18,595 bases of DNA. Source: an uncultured Lachnospiraceae bacterium. GTDB taxonomy: Bacteria > Bacillota > Clostridia > Lachnospirales > Lachnospiraceae. The notes below the pieces were generated by a model that saw only the letters and a list, made by a program, of their open reading frames with translations, ran no database searches and was not told the DNA's origin. Positions 1 to 7,108 of the stretch are shown piece by piece; within the stretch, counting starts at the first letter, position 1; every line of letters begins with the position of its first letter. The DNA is taken from contig CAMAHO010000022.1 in the NCBI GenBank assembly GCA_945834545.1, positions 1 through 18,595 of the forward strand, written 5' to 3'. The translations under genes and the position numbers were made by a program.

Positions 1-4
1 CAAA

Positions 5-180
5 AGAATTCATCCCAAGAAGTACAAAAAGTGCAAGTTGGGATGAATTGGAGAAAAGGCAAAGAAAGAGAATTAAACCCAAGAAACACAAAAAGTACAA
101 GTCGGGATGAATTGGAGAAGAGGCAAAGTAAGAGAATTCATCCCAGGAAACTCAAAAAGCATCGCTTGGGATTATTCTGG
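5..180. repeat. Tandem 64-bp palindromic repeats, about 2.7 copies
   Basis: Units begin at the motif AGAATT at 5, 69 and 133, so the period is exactly 64 bp. The third unit decays after about 180. Unit 1 contains a perfect 12-bp inverted repeat, AATTCATCCCAA (7-18) against TTGGGATGAATT (38-49), around a purine-rich 19-nt loop. Unit 2 keeps the right arm but has a degenerate left arm (ATTAAACCC), and unit 3 keeps a shorter stem (TCCCA with TGGGA). Units diverge at scattered positions, so the duplication is not very recent. No ORF crosses the array. It may continue to the left of the window. Function is unknown: it could be a stack of hairpins in an mRNA 3' region, a protein-binding array, or decayed dispersed palindromes. 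Confidence 0.8.
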
Positions 181-426
181 TCATAAAAAATGAGTACAAA
201 TGGTATCTCTCAGATAGATATGATACAATGAGCGTTAGCGAGCGGGAGCAAGAACAGCTTGTTCATCGCGAGTGGTGAATGGCGATCACAGGCAAAGCCT
301 GTGATATAATGTGTGGCGAGTGACCATCCCAATATCGAAGATAACTTTGTCAGATATTTATCTTATATTAGCAACAAGGAGGATAGTGTGATTATTGGTT
401 TCTGAATAATCATATATAAAATAGAA
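181..426 (+). other. Intergenic DNA with hairpins and an extended -10 motif
   Basis: No gene is visible here. It contains a palindrome GAACA-GCT-TGTTC (252-264) and a perfect 9-bp stem with an AAA loop (285-305). An extended -10 motif TGATATAAT lies at 302-310, overlapping the right arm of that stem, with no recognisable -35 box. A similar TGATACAAT occurs at 221-229, and both are followed by a GCGAG-containing stretch, so the two halves may be diverged copies of one dispersed element. A very strong Shine-Dalgarno AAGGAGG lies at 376-382, before a GTG at 388 that opens only five codons (stop 403-405). The promoter reading is weak. Confidence 0.4.
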
Positions 427-939
427 ATGACATTAAGACCATACAAAAGCTGTGATGCAAAAACAATTGAAAAGTGGCTTCAGGATAAGGACGTATTTCT
501 TAAATGGGGAGGCTTGCTTATTGGTGAGTATCCAATCAACGCAGCTATGCTAGATACAAAGTATCGATGTGAGAATGGAGGTTGTGAGGAAGAAGATAAT
601 TTCTATCCCTGGGTATTTTGTGATGAAGAAAACCGGGTAGTAGGCCAGTTTATTATGAGGTACCTGGAAGGAAATCATAAATGCATACGTTTTGGATGGG
701 TCGTGGTGGATGATACCATTCGAGGAAAAGGATATGGTTATCAAATGCTACAGGCAGGACTTCGTTATGCATTTGAATTTTTGGAGGCAGATAGGGTTAC
801 GATTGGCGTATTTGAACAGAATGATCCGGCACACAACTGCTATAAAAGAGTTGGTTTTCATGATGTAAAAGTAGCACCGGGAGAGCCATGGAATGTGATA
901 GAAATGGAGATCACGAAGGAAGAATTCAGAAAACATTAA
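427..939 (+). CDS. GNAT family N-acetyltransferase (RimJ/RimL-like)
   Basis: This 170-residue protein should transfer an acetyl group from acetyl-CoA to an amine; the substrate is unknown. It has the GNAT layout: an N-terminal alpha/beta part starting TLRPY, a central strand (FGWVVVDDTIRGKGYG, about residues 89-104) carrying the R-G-K-G-Y-G acetyl-CoA loop, and a C-terminal NxxAxxxYxxxGF-type segment (NDPAHNCYKRVGF) typical of RimJ/RimL relatives. The ATG at 427 has only a poor ribosome binding site. The good Shine-Dalgarno at 376-382 serves an in-frame GTG at 388 that hits a TGA after five codons, so the original start may have been lost by a nonsense change. Length fits the family. It stands alone, without an obvious partner. 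Confidence 0.85.
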   Translation: MTLRPYKSCDAKTIEKWLQDKDVFLKWGGLLIGEYPINAAMLDTKYRCENGGCEEEDNFYPWVFCDEENRVVGQFIMRYLEGNHKCIRFGWVVVDDTIRGKGYGYQMLQAGLRYAFEFLEADRVTIGVFEQNDPAHNCYKRVGFHDVKVAPGEPWNVIEMEITKEEFRKH

Positions 940-1017
940 AAAGCGGATACAACCAAAGAAGATTTCATAAACAATTGGAAAATGGAAATCACAAAGGATT
1001 CATTCAGAAAGAAATAG
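904..1017 (+). repeat. Degenerate copies of the GNAT gene's 3' end
   Basis: The last codons of the GNAT gene (904-939) read MEITKEEFRKH. In the same frame, after the stop, 982-1017 reads MEITKDSFRKK and then a stop, 78 bp downstream. A weaker copy (TTKEDFINN) lies between them, at about 952-978. The frame between the two stops is open. This looks like a duplicated 3' end or the tail of a lost tandem paralogue. No start or ribosome binding site suggests independent expression. Confidence 0.45.
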
Positions 1018-1102
1018 AAATTTTCACACAAATCCGCGGTAGGGACACAGATTTGATAAGTAATTTTAGAAATGGAAAATTATAATAAAACGGAGGGTCA
1101 AC

Positions 1103-1561
1103 ATGTTAGAAGTAGGAACAAAGGCACCGGATTTTGTATTACCGGATCAGAACGGAGAATTGCACAGATTAAGTGACTATGCAGGAAAAAAAGTGATATT
1201 GTATTTCTACCCCAAGGACAATACTCCCGGCTGCACCAAGCAGGCCTGCGGGTTTTCTGAAAGATACCCTCAGTTTATGGAAAAGGGAGCAGTGATTCTT
1301 GGTGTAAGTAAAGATTCTGTAGCATCTCACAAGAAATTTGAGGAAAAGTATGGTTTGGCATTTACACTTTTGGCTGACCCGGAGCGTACAGTCATTGAGG
1401 CGTATGATGTATGGAAAGAAAAGAAAAATTATGGCAAGGTTTCTATGGGTGTCGTAAGAACAACCTATCTGATAGATGAGCAGGGAATCATCGCAAAGGC
1501 AAACGATAAGGTAAAGGCAGCAGATGATCCTGAACATATGCTGAGCATATTGAGTGAATGA
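1103..1561 (+). CDS. bcp: Thioredoxin-dependent peroxiredoxin, Bcp/PrxQ type
   Basis: This cytosolic enzyme reduces hydrogen peroxide and organic hydroperoxides using thioredoxin. The 152-residue length is normal for Bcp. The thioredoxin-fold start (APDFVLPDQNG) is followed by YFYPKDNTPGCTKQAC, which gives the peroxidatic cysteine C44 with its TxxC context and the resolving cysteine C49 five residues later, the E. coli Bcp/PrxQ arrangement. The later conserved segments (GVSKDS, FTLLADP, RTTYLID) are present. The ATG is preceded by CGGAGGGT, a good ribosome binding site. The next gene starts 24 bp after the stop, so co-transcription is likely. Nothing suggests a dedicated regulator nearby. Confidence 0.95.
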   Translation: MLEVGTKAPDFVLPDQNGELHRLSDYAGKKVILYFYPKDNTPGCTKQACGFSERYPQFMEKGAVILGVSKDSVASHKKFEEKYGLAFTLLADPERTVIEAYDVWKEKKNYGKVSMGVVRTTYLIDEQGIIAKANDKVKAADDPEHMLSILSE

Positions 1562-1585
1562 AATACTTCATGGAGGTGAGGCGGA

Positions 1586-1867
1586 ATGAGAAAGTCATTT
1601 ATCTGCAGTTTATGTCACAATGGAATTCTGGGCGGTGGTCTATACCTGGATCGTCACGCAGTTACTTATAAAACACAGAAACTCACGGTAAATGAAAAGT
1701 ACAGAAATCTTGTGCTTCCGTTGCATGAGATTGAAGAAATCACATGGAAATGGATGCCTTTTCCTCTGGCTGTGTTTTCTATGAAAAACGGAGAAGAGTA
1801 TAAAATCATTATCTTTAATAAGTGGCGGTTTGCCAGGTGTTACAGGGAATATAGGAATATAGATTAA
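1586..1867 (+). CDS. Small PH/GRAM-like domain protein
   Basis: This 93-residue protein has no signal peptide or membrane helix. The pattern of short strands fits a GRAM/PH-like beta-barrel fold: GGGLYLDRHAVTYK near residues 16-29, then RNLVLPLHEIEEITWKW, then an aromatic-rich strand and a short helix (NKWRFARCYREY). GRAM-type proteins often bind lipid or act as adaptors, but I cannot give a role. An N-terminal CSLCH pair (residues 7-11) is a lone CxxC without a partner. The ribosome binding site GGAGGTGAGG is strong. It probably shares a transcript with the peroxiredoxin upstream. The fold assignment is by pattern only. Confidence 0.6.
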   Translation: MRKSFICSLCHNGILGGGLYLDRHAVTYKTQKLTVNEKYRNLVLPLHEIEEITWKWMPFPLAVFSMKNGEEYKIIIFNKWRFARCYREYRNID

Positions 1868-1968
1868 CCACAAGGAAGGTAATGAAATGATTAATAAATA
1901 GATAAGAACAATGGGGTAAATCATTCAAATGGATGAGTAAAAACGAAATAGGGAAGGACAGAAAGGAA

Positions 1969-2664
1969 ATGAGCAGAGGAATTTTAACCATAGATGATAT
2001 TGCATCGAAAAACACGCCTGCAATTGTAGATTATTTGACTGAAAAAGGAATACCGGCTCTTATGTTTGCCTGGGGCAGTCAAGTGGAGCAGCATTATGAC
2101 GAGGCTGTTTATGCACTGCAAAAGGGCATGATTGTTGGGAATCACAGTTATTCTCATCCGGCTTTCTCTACACTTTCTGTGGAAGAAGGAATCGAAGAAA
2201 TCGAGAGGTGTGAGGAAATCCTCGACAAACTCTATAAAGATGCAGGAGTAGAGCGGAAATACAGGCCGTTTCGTTTTCCTTATGGCGATAAGGGAGGCAA
2301 GAATAAGGAGGCTTTTCAGGCTTATTTCAAAGAAAAGAAATTTCATAAGGTGAATGATAAAAACCTCACATACCCGTGGTGGAAGGAGAATCATTTGGAT
2401 ACGGATATGGATACCCTCTGGTCCTTCGATTTCGAGGAATATAGGATTCGCCCGAATTCTGATTTTACCAAGGAGGATGTGTGGGCGAAGATGCACGATC
2501 AGAATCCGGCACAGGGAGGAGTGCTTTTTGCTCCGGAGAATTCCCATATCTTGTTATTGCACGCCCATGATGAAACAGAGGCTATGGTACCCGGGTATTA
2601 TGCACTCTTTTTAGACCATCTGTTGGAAAACGGCTTTGTGTTTGATACGCCGGAGTTTCTATAA
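1969..2664 (+). CDS. NodB-fold polysaccharide deacetylase family protein (cytosolic)
   Basis: This is a carbohydrate esterase 4 / NodB-homology protein, a family that removes N- or O-acetyl groups from sugars in a metal-dependent reaction. From the start chosen here it is 231 residues. Motif 1 is TIDD (D9, D10), motif 2 is NHSYSH (H59 and H63, metal ligands), motif 3 is RFPYG (about 102-106), and a late LLHAHD matches the motif 5 histidine strand. No signal peptide is visible, so it probably acts in the cytosol rather than on cell wall. I place the start at the ATG at 1969 because the fold begins immediately after it. An in-frame ATG at 1933 would add 12 polar residues. The substrate is unknown. 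Confidence 0.8.
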   Translation: MSRGILTIDDIASKNTPAIVDYLTEKGIPALMFAWGSQVEQHYDEAVYALQKGMIVGNHSYSHPAFSTLSVEEGIEEIERCEEILDKLYKDAGVERKYRPFRFPYGDKGGKNKEAFQAYFKEKKFHKVNDKNLTYPWWKENHLDTDMDTLWSFDFEEYRIRPNSDFTKEDVWAKMHDQNPAQGGVLFAPENSHILLLHAHDETEAMVPGYYALFLDHLLENGFVFDTPEFL

Positions 2665-2717
2665 AGCTCTGGAAGGGAAAACAACACTCCAGCGAGTGTG
2701 CGTCTACAAATAGAGTT

Positions 2718-2749
2718 ACAATTCCGTGGTGGGTGCACAATTTAGATTT
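2718..2749 (+). repeat. Dispersed repeat, copy 1
   Basis: The core 2726-2742 (GTGGTGGGTGCACAATT) matches 3166-3182 in the same orientation at 14 of 17 positions. It sits between the deacetylase and the deleted epimerase. A second ACAATT to its left (2718-2723) makes a short direct repeat within the element. No coding capacity. Confidence 0.5.
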
Positions 2750-2784
2750 AAAAAGGAGATACAAAAAATAAGCGAGGGAACAGG

Positions 2785-3126
2785 ATGAAAATATTGTTTA
2801 TTGGCGGAACAGGTACGATTAGCAGTGCCATCACAAGACAGCTGCTGCAAAAGGGCGAAGATTTATATCTGCTGAATAGGGGAAATCGTAACGATAAATT
2901 GCCGGAAAAGGCAAAGGTTATTCTTTGTGACATCAACAATGAAAAGGTCAAGAAAGCAGTACCCGGCTTTGTGCCCTCTATCCGAGCTGAAGAGGGGCTT
3001 AGAAAAACCCTGGACTTTATTCTGTCCCATCCTGAATACCAGGTGGAGGACCCGGACTTTGATGTCTGGTGTGACCGTGTGATACAGGTGTTGGAGCAAG
3101 CCAAGGCAAGTTTTTCTATGAAGTAG
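2785..3126 (+). pseudogene. Internally deleted NAD-dependent epimerase/dehydratase
   Basis: The ORF is only 113 residues but carries both ends of an extended short-chain dehydrogenase. Residues 1-55 form the Rossmann start with the dinucleotide loop GGTGTISSA and LLNRGNRN. From about residue 60 it continues as a C-terminal segment (VPGFVPSIRAEEGLRKTLDF, then a Trp/Cys-containing helix). The family is normally about 330 residues, so roughly 200 residues, including the catalytic Ser/Tyr-xxx-Lys region and most of the substrate domain, are missing. The join near the EKVKKAV stretch (about 2941-2963) keeps the frame open. The start is normal, with a purine-rich GGAACAGG stretch just upstream. It cannot be an active epimerase. 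A short stable product is possible but unproven. Confidence 0.8.
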
Positions 3127-3142
3127 TGCATTTGTTATGCTC

Positions 3143-3190
3143 CATATGGGAATTGTACATCCACCATGGCGGGTACACAATTCTGATATG
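3143..3190 (+). repeat. Dispersed imperfect palindrome, copy 2
   Basis: This 48-bp imperfect inverted repeat is bounded by CATAT (3143-3147) and ATATG (3186-3190), and contains GAATTGT (3150-3156) against ACAATTC (3177-3183) with a CCATGG centre. Its right half is related to the copy at 2726-2742 in direct orientation. The two copies flank the deleted epimerase gene. No T-run follows, so it is not a typical terminator. Confidence 0.55.
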
Positions 3191-3229
3191 GGAGTTTCCT
3201 TATAGGGTGATGTTTTTGGAGGGGAAATA

Positions 3230-4240
3230 GTGATTACAAAAGAGAAAGATGCCAAAGAGTATCTGTCCAAAGAGGTGACCTTTTGTCTGAAGGGGTATCT
3301 TTGCCTGTGCGTACTGCTTCATCATATGTACCTCTTTACCGGGTTTTTTGCCCATACCTATTTCGGGCATTTCTTAAATCGATTAGGAGGTTGGGCAGTT
3401 GCAGTGTTCTTTTTCATTTCAGGGTACGGAGTGTTTCAGTCCTATCTTAGAGATGGAAGGCAATATGTGAAATCCTTTTTGAAAAAGAGAGTCCTACCCT
3501 TGTACCTTACCTATTTGTTTTTTGTCTTCGTATATGCTGTTACCTCCTATGCGACGCTCAGCTGGAGGGCGGTGGTTACATCCCTTAGCTATGGAGGGAC
3601 CATAGTAAGCTTTGGCTGGTATTTTCAGGAGATATTTGTTTTCTATCTGATATTTTATATTGCATTTCGCTTTGTGGAGAGAAAAGAGGCAGGGTTTTTA
3701 ATCTATGCCCTGCTTTCCTGTGTCTACCTTATTTTCAGTTTCTATTTAGGAGGACATTATTTATCGGTCTTTCCTTTCACCTTTGGGATACTTATCGCCC
3801 TATATAAAAGGGATATAGACTGCATTATGGAGAACCATTCTATTGCCATAAGCGTCGTTTCATTTTTGAGCTTTTTTGCTGTGTATCTGACCTATGTTGT
3901 TTCCTTTATTATGGGGAAATTTCAAATCCTTCCTGTCCTATGGGACGTGGCTTGTGTCTTTTCAGAATGGGCAATTATTGCCTTCGTCATAAGCTTTAGT
4001 TATCAGTGCTGCAAAAAGGGAGGCGTCCTATTGCTGGTGAATCCTGTCAGCAAATGGTTAGGGAAGTATTCCTTAGAGATTTATGCCTGTCAGGGGCTGA
4101 TACTATGTGGGCTGTATCCATATCTTGGCTCTACGGTCTGGTTTCTTATTGCCGGCAGCCTGCTGACAGTTCTGTTGGCCGTAGTGTTACACAAAGGTTT
4201 CTTCATTTGCAGACGCGCTTTTGCTAAAATCGCATCATAG
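3230..4240 (+). CDS. Acyltransferase family 3 integral membrane protein
   Basis: This 336-residue polytopic membrane protein has about ten hydrophobic segments. It belongs to the acyltransferase-3 family, which moves acyl groups (often acetyl or succinyl) onto extracytoplasmic sugars. The N-terminal helix holds the family's conserved histidine region (CVLLHHMYLF, around residues 28-37), followed by AVFFFISGYGVFQSY, the typical second helix. Short basic loops (KKR) fit the positive-inside rule. The start is GTG: the Shine-Dalgarno GGAGGGG (3218-3224) lies five bases before it and no better ATG exists. No polysaccharide cluster is nearby, so the acceptor is unknown. The PlsC-like gene begins 120 bp after its stop. 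Confidence 0.8.
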   Translation: MITKEKDAKEYLSKEVTFCLKGYLCLCVLLHHMYLFTGFFAHTYFGHFLNRLGGWAVAVFFFISGYGVFQSYLRDGRQYVKSFLKKRVLPLYLTYLFFVFVYAVTSYATLSWRAVVTSLSYGGTIVSFGWYFQEIFVFYLIFYIAFRFVERKEAGFLIYALLSCVYLIFSFYLGGHYLSVFPFTFGILIALYKRDIDCIMENHSIAISVVSFLSFFAVYLTYVVSFIMGKFQILPVLWDVACVFSEWAIIAFVISFSYQCCKKGGVLLLVNPVSKWLGKYSLEIYACQGLILCGLYPYLGSTVWFLIAGSLLTVLLAVVLHKGFFICRRAFAKIAS

Positions 4241-4269
4241 CAATACGAAAAATACAGTTACGAAGTATC

Positions 4270-4310
4270 GGCGTGCTATCCGGTCTGCAGACAAAAAAGA
4301 CGGGCACGCC
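4270..4310 (+). other. Stable hairpin in the leader of the PlsC-like gene
   Basis: GGCGTGC (4270-4276) pairs perfectly with GCACGCC (4304-4310), and inner CCG/TCT segments pair with AGACGG across an A-rich loop. No U-run follows on the + strand, so it is not a standard intrinsic terminator. It could be an mRNA structure or a factor-dependent end for the gene upstream. Confidence 0.4.
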
Positions 4311-4360
4311 AATAATATGAGAGAAAAGGGTAAATAATACAGAAGGATAAGGGAATACAG

Positions 4361-5641
4361 ATGAAGATTAAAGTGAAAGAATCCACCTACGAGGAAGTAT
4401 GTGCTCTTCCAAAACTGAAGATGAGAAGGCCCCAAAAGCAATCTGCCCTGGCAAGAGCAGTGTTAAATCTTGCCTCGGGGAGCGAAATCAAGGCGGTACA
4501 TTTTACTTTTGAGGAAGGGGGTATGGAGAGGCTAGGAAAAAAAGAGCCTGCCCTCTTTCTCATGAACCATTCCAGCTTTACGGACTTGATGATTGCAGCT
4601 AGGATGCTTCGAAAAAGACAATATCACATTGTGACCACCAATGACGGATTTATCGGAAAAGAGGCTCTCATGAGATGGATTGGTTGCATTCCCACGAAAA
4701 AATTCGTCACAGAAGTAGCCCTTATTAAGGACATGCAATACACCGTTAAGAACTTACAAAGCTCCATTTTAATGTTTCCGGAGGCCAGCTACAGCTTTGA
4801 CGGCTCTATGACACCCTTGCCACAGAGCTTGGGGAAGCTAATCAAGCTGATGAAAATACCGGTGGTCATGATTTCCACCAAGGGAGCTTTTTTGAGAGAC
4901 CCGTTATATAATAATCTCCGAAAACGGAAAGCAGATGTATCCGCTACCATGACCTATCTTCTGGGTCCGGAGGAGATAGCGGGTATGAGTGTGGATGAAA
5001 TCAATGGTATGTTGGAGAAGGAATTCACCTATGACCATTTCAGAGACCAGGTCAGCAGAAAGGTGAAAATTACAGAGGAGTTCCGAGGGGAAGGTCTGCA
5101 TCGGGTCTTATACAAGTGCCCTCACTGTTTGAAGGAGGGAACTATGGAGGGAAAGGGAATCTCCATCAAATGTCATAGCTGTGATTTTGAGGCAGAGCTT
5201 ACTGAAGAGGGTAGATTGCGATATATAGAGAAACCGAATGTGGATGTAGAGGGCTTAAGCCCACATGCTTTTGTGACGGACTGGTATGCCTGGGAGCGGG
5301 ATTGTGTGAGAAAGGAGCTGCAGGAGGGCACCTACCGTATGGAAGAAGAGGTGACTATTTTGATGCTTGCGGACTTAAAGCAAATGTACCGGGTAGGAGA
5401 AGGGAAACTGGTACATTCTGCCAAGGGCTTTGAGCTTTCAGGCTGTGACGGAAAGCTTACCTATGTTCAAAAACCAAAAGCCAGTTACGGATTATATGCA
5501 GACTACTTTTGGTATGAGCTAGGGGATATGATATGCATAGGGGATGCAGAGTATCAATATTACTGTTTCCCTAAAAATCAGGAAAAGGCCATTGTTGCGA
5601 AAGCTCGTCTGGCGGCAGAGGAGCTGTATAATATGGTGTAG
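4361..5641 (+). CDS. PlsC-like lysophospholipid acyltransferase with C-terminal zinc ribbon
   Basis: This 426-residue protein has the PlsC/LPLAT fold (roughly residues 40-240), the family that acylates lysophosphatidic acid or other lysolipids from acyl-ACP or acyl-CoA. The catalytic NHSSFTD gives H70 and D75 (HX4D). The second motif reads FPEASYSFDG (139-148), with Ala where FPEG is usual. After the catalytic domain, CPHC (C253, C256) and CHSC (C271, C274) form a four-cysteine zinc ribbon, followed by about 150 more residues rich in Tyr and Trp that I do not recognise. No strong transmembrane helix is visible, so membrane contact is probably peripheral. A typical bacterial PlsC is about 240 residues, so the added half is the unusual part. 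A ribosome binding site (GAAGGATAAGGG) precedes the ATG. Confidence 0.8.
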   Translation: MKIKVKESTYEEVCALPKLKMRRPQKQSALARAVLNLASGSEIKAVHFTFEEGGMERLGKKEPALFLMNHSSFTDLMIAARMLRKRQYHIVTTNDGFIGKEALMRWIGCIPTKKFVTEVALIKDMQYTVKNLQSSILMFPEASYSFDGSMTPLPQSLGKLIKLMKIPVVMISTKGAFLRDPLYNNLRKRKADVSATMTYLLGPEEIAGMSVDEINGMLEKEFTYDHFRDQVSRKVKITEEFRGEGLHRVLYKCPHCLKEGTMEGKGISIKCHSCDFEAELTEEGRLRYIEKPNVDVEGLSPHAFVTDWYAWERDCVRKELQEGTYRMEEEVTILMLADLKQMYRVGEGKLVHSAKGFELSGCDGKLTYVQKPKASYGLYADYFWYELGDMICIGDAEYQYYCFPKNQEKAIVAKARLAAEELYNMV

Positions 5642-5739
5642 GATTGTGGGAGCATAAAGTGCGGAACAATCCGTAGGTATCATATATGAATAGTGAATCA
5701 ATTGTTTTATAAGATAGTGAGTTTACGAAAGCAGGAGAA

Positions 5740-6297
5740 ATGAAACTAGAAATTTTAAGCAAAGAACAGGTGGCTGCAATCTATAAGGAAAGATTGGTTG
5801 TGGATTTCCCAAAAGACGAACAGAAACCATTATCGGTAATCCATTCCGCTATGGACCAGGGTATCTATAAATGCTTCGGATTGATGGATGGAGAGAAAAT
5901 CGTCGGATATGTATTTCTGGTATCCCTGGAGGGAGAGTATCTGGTGGATTATGTGGCGGTTAACCCGGCAATGCGAAATCAGGGCTTGGGAGGTGAACTC
6001 CTGCGGCAGCTGCTGCTTGCGCTGGACGGAGCTAACAGTCTGATTCTGGAGGTGGAGGATCCGGACAAGGCAAAGACGCCGGAAGAACGGTCTTTACAAA
6101 CCAGGAGATATGAGTTTTATTTAAGAAATCATTTTTACGACACGGGCGTCAGTGTTAGTTGCTTTGGTGTTCCCTTCCGCATTCTGGCGGCAGAAAACTT
6201 TGCATTACACGACAGGGATGAATTACTACGGCTTTATCATATGCATTATAGGGCAGTTTTACCTCCGACTTTATATGAGGGATGTATTCAGGAGTAG
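5740..6297 (+). CDS. GNAT family N-acetyltransferase
   Basis: This 185-residue cytosolic protein is predicted to acetylate an amine using acetyl-CoA. The core is GYVFLVSLEGEYLVDYVAVN followed by the acetyl-CoA loop (R-N-Q-G-L-G, about residues 87-92) and a helix (ELLRQLLLAL). The following strand, SLILEVEDP, leads into a region with RRYEFYLRNHFYDTG, the family's last helix and strand with a conserved-type Tyr. The ATG has AGGAG a few bases upstream. Its stop is only 2 bp before the ATG of the next gene, so the two are translationally coupled. Substrate unknown. Confidence 0.85.
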   Translation: MKLEILSKEQVAAIYKERLVVDFPKDEQKPLSVIHSAMDQGIYKCFGLMDGEKIVGYVFLVSLEGEYLVDYVAVNPAMRNQGLGGELLRQLLLALDGANSLILEVEDPDKAKTPEERSLQTRRYEFYLRNHFYDTGVSVSCFGVPFRILAAENFALHDRDELLRLYHMHYRAVLPPTLYEGCIQE

Positions 6298-6299
6298 AC

Positions 6300-7049
6300 A
6301 TGACAGAACAAAATCATAGTGGAATAACGATTAAGGTGGTGGATTCCCATAGAAATTTACCGGAAAAATACTGGACCGATTTGGGACGCTTTTATGCTCG
6401 GAATGTGTGGAGTCAATCCGCCAAGATTTCGGCCAAGTGTGTAAAGGATTTCTGTATTGCTTACGAGCTGGATTATGCTGTCAAGTGGTTTGAGCTTTGC
6501 GCCTACAAAGAGAAAAAACTGGTGGGGTTTATGCGAGTTTTGCGAAATCCTGATGTGGAAACCCATTGGTTTTTCTGTGATGTGCACACAGATAAGGAGG
6601 AAAGACGACAGGGAGTAGCCTCTGCCATGTATGCCAGGGCAGAGGAGCTGGTGAAGGAATTCGAAGCTGCGGAGTGTATAGAAGCCGGTATCAGTGCTAG
6701 AAATGTAAAGTCTATCGGCTTGCACAAAAAATTTGGGTTTGAGAATACCGGAAAGAAGCCGATGTTTGCTCATTTTGAATTTGAGCCGGACGAGACTGTA
6801 TATCGAAAGCCTTTATATCTGGAATACCCTGCTTTGGATGGGGAGATGCATGGAAAGATACTAAGAAGGCTGTTTCGGGAGTACTATCGGGAAAACGGCA
6901 TAGAACAGCCCAAACATGTGACGGCGTTTATTCGGGAGCTGCTTCACAGTGGGCAGGATTTTTTCCTAGTCTGGTGTGGCAATCGTCCGGTGGGCTTTCG
7001 TTATACGAAAGAGGGGCAGGAGATTTCCTGGATAAGGGATTCGGTGTAA
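6300..7049 (+). CDS. GNAT acetyltransferase with a partial second GNAT-like domain
   Basis: This protein is 249 residues from the ATG at 6300, which has GGAG (6291-6294) at good spacing. An in-frame ATG at 6282 lies inside the previous gene and lacks a better site. Residues 10 to about 165 form a complete GNAT domain, with the acetyl-CoA loop in VHTDKEERRQGVAS and a C-terminal NVKSIGLHKKFGF helix-strand. The remaining 85 residues look like the first half of a second GNAT domain: two helices, then FFLVWCGNRPVGF and EISWIRDSV. The protein stops where the second acetyl-CoA loop should begin, so the second domain may be truncated or a non-catalytic remnant. It is coupled to the upstream GNAT gene. 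Confidence 0.75.
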   Translation: MTEQNHSGITIKVVDSHRNLPEKYWTDLGRFYARNVWSQSAKISAKCVKDFCIAYELDYAVKWFELCAYKEKKLVGFMRVLRNPDVETHWFFCDVHTDKEERRQGVASAMYARAEELVKEFEAAECIEAGISARNVKSIGLHKKFGFENTGKKPMFAHFEFEPDETVYRKPLYLEYPALDGEMHGKILRRLFREYYRENGIEQPKHVTAFIRELLHSGQDFFLVWCGNRPVGFRYTKEGQEISWIRDSV

Positions 7050-7074
7050 GCTCCTCTACCGTTTCTAGGAGAGC
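7050..7074 (+). terminator. Weak hairpin after the GNAT pair
   Basis: GCTCCTCTA (7050-7058) faces TAGGAGAGC (7066-7074), a nine-position stem with one mismatch and one wobble, beginning one base after the stop codon. Only a poor AT-rich tail follows (ATAATTT), so termination strength is doubtful. Confidence 0.35.
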
Positions 7075-7108
7075 ATAATTTCTGCCAAGCAAACATTACA
7101 ATTCTTTC

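Noticed and set aside
5..180. CRISPR array
   Set aside because: The whole 64-bp unit is repeated, including the would-be spacer, and there are fewer than three units. No cas genes are present.
888..1085. Plus-strand open frame of 65 codons overlapping the GNAT 3' end
   Set aside because: It is out of frame with the GNAT gene, has a low-complexity composition from AT-rich repeats, and no ribosome binding site.
1984..2547. Minus-strand open frame of 187 codons opposite the deacetylase gene
   Set aside because: It lies wholly antisense to a well-supported gene with NodB motifs, has no recognisable family and no credible ribosome binding site.
7031..7078. An alternative frame at the end of the second GNAT gene reads GVSSSTVSRR, like a LacI helix-turn-helix
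   Set aside because: It is only 16 codons with no start, and the surrounding frame is closed. The similarity is probably chance.
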